DNA of 6,193 nt from Ramlibacter sp. (GTDB taxonomy: Bacteria > Pseudomonadota > Gammaproteobacteria > Burkholderiales > Burkholderiaceae_C): the NCBI GenBank assembly GCA_028292185.1, contig JAQGMT010000334.1:1-6193 (forward strand). The letters run 5' to 3'. A program made the position numbers and the translations under genes. Positions 4,661 through 6,193 of the stretch are shown in pieces. The notes below the pieces were generated by a model. That model saw only the letters and a program-made list of their open reading frames with translations, had not been told where the DNA came from and searched no databases. The first letter of the stretch is position 1, and each line of letters starts with the position of its first letter.

Positions 4661-4663
4661 GAC
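4631..4663 (-). repeat. Perfect 9-bp inverted repeat across the gcvP-TSUP junction
   Basis: GTCATGCCG (4631-4639) and CGGCATGAC (4655-4663) are exact reverse complements with a 15-nt loop. The hairpin starts 13 bases beyond the gcvP stop codon on the minus strand. Its upstream arm contains the ATG at 4660, and its downstream arm ends three bases before the GTG at 4627. No T-tract follows. It may be a processing or attenuation hairpin between gcvP and the permease gene, or a structure controlling permease translation. Confidence 0.55.
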
Positions 4664-4676
4664 ATGCGTTGGGCTC

Positions 4677-6193
<1,517 letters not shown>

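Overview
The window is GC-rich chromosomal DNA with eight protein genes and almost no wasted space. Base composition and protein flavour (a full-length-type GcvP, tandem Hsp20 genes, a TSUP permease, an FrnE-like DsbA protein) suggest a betaproteobacterium, most likely Comamonadaceae (Ramlibacter/Variovorax-like). That placement is inferred from composition and remembered family resemblance, not from a search. I see no rRNA, tRNA, CRISPR array, transposase or phage gene, and composition looks uniform.

Left part, plus strand (1-1804): a short-chain dehydrogenase/reductase with a long, glutamine-rich N-terminal extension, then 53 bp downstream a cytosolic FrnE-like DsbA-family oxidoreductase. 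The second gene ends in a 4-bp overlap with a convergent gene: the two stop codons interlock in TTAG at 1801-1804.

Middle part, minus strand (1801-3742), read right to left: two tandem small heat-shock proteins (Hsp20), then two stand-alone CheY-like receiver proteins with no kinase in view. The Hsp20 pair is preceded by a good sigma-32-like promoter (3818-3844). Its roughly 70-nt leader can fold into a GC-rich hairpin followed by a second hairpin in which a UUUCCUU tract pairs with the whole Shine-Dalgarno sequence. This resembles the fourU RNA thermometer layout and is the most interesting signal in the window. Both receiver genes appear to start at GTG codons, each chosen by a clear Shine-Dalgarno sequence. 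The leader of the last one carries a 14-bp direct repeat with a 21-bp period.

Right part, minus strand (3878-6193): the C-terminal 504 residues of glycine dehydrogenase (gcvP, P-protein of the glycine cleavage system), running off the window edge. A TauE/SafE-type (TSUP) membrane permease follows 16 bp downstream. A perfect 9-bp inverted repeat (4631-4663) sits across that junction and over the proposed permease start, so it bears on both the start codon and transcriptional coupling. A short hairpin plus T-tract behind the permease (3851-3869) would separate it from the heat-shock operon.

Functionally the middle block looks like heat and proteostasis stress with attached signalling receivers, flanked by a redox/stress oxidoreductase pair and by one-carbon metabolism. 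I see no fully novel multi-gene system. The regulatory leader of the Hsp20 operon and the orphan receiver pair are what deserve a second look.
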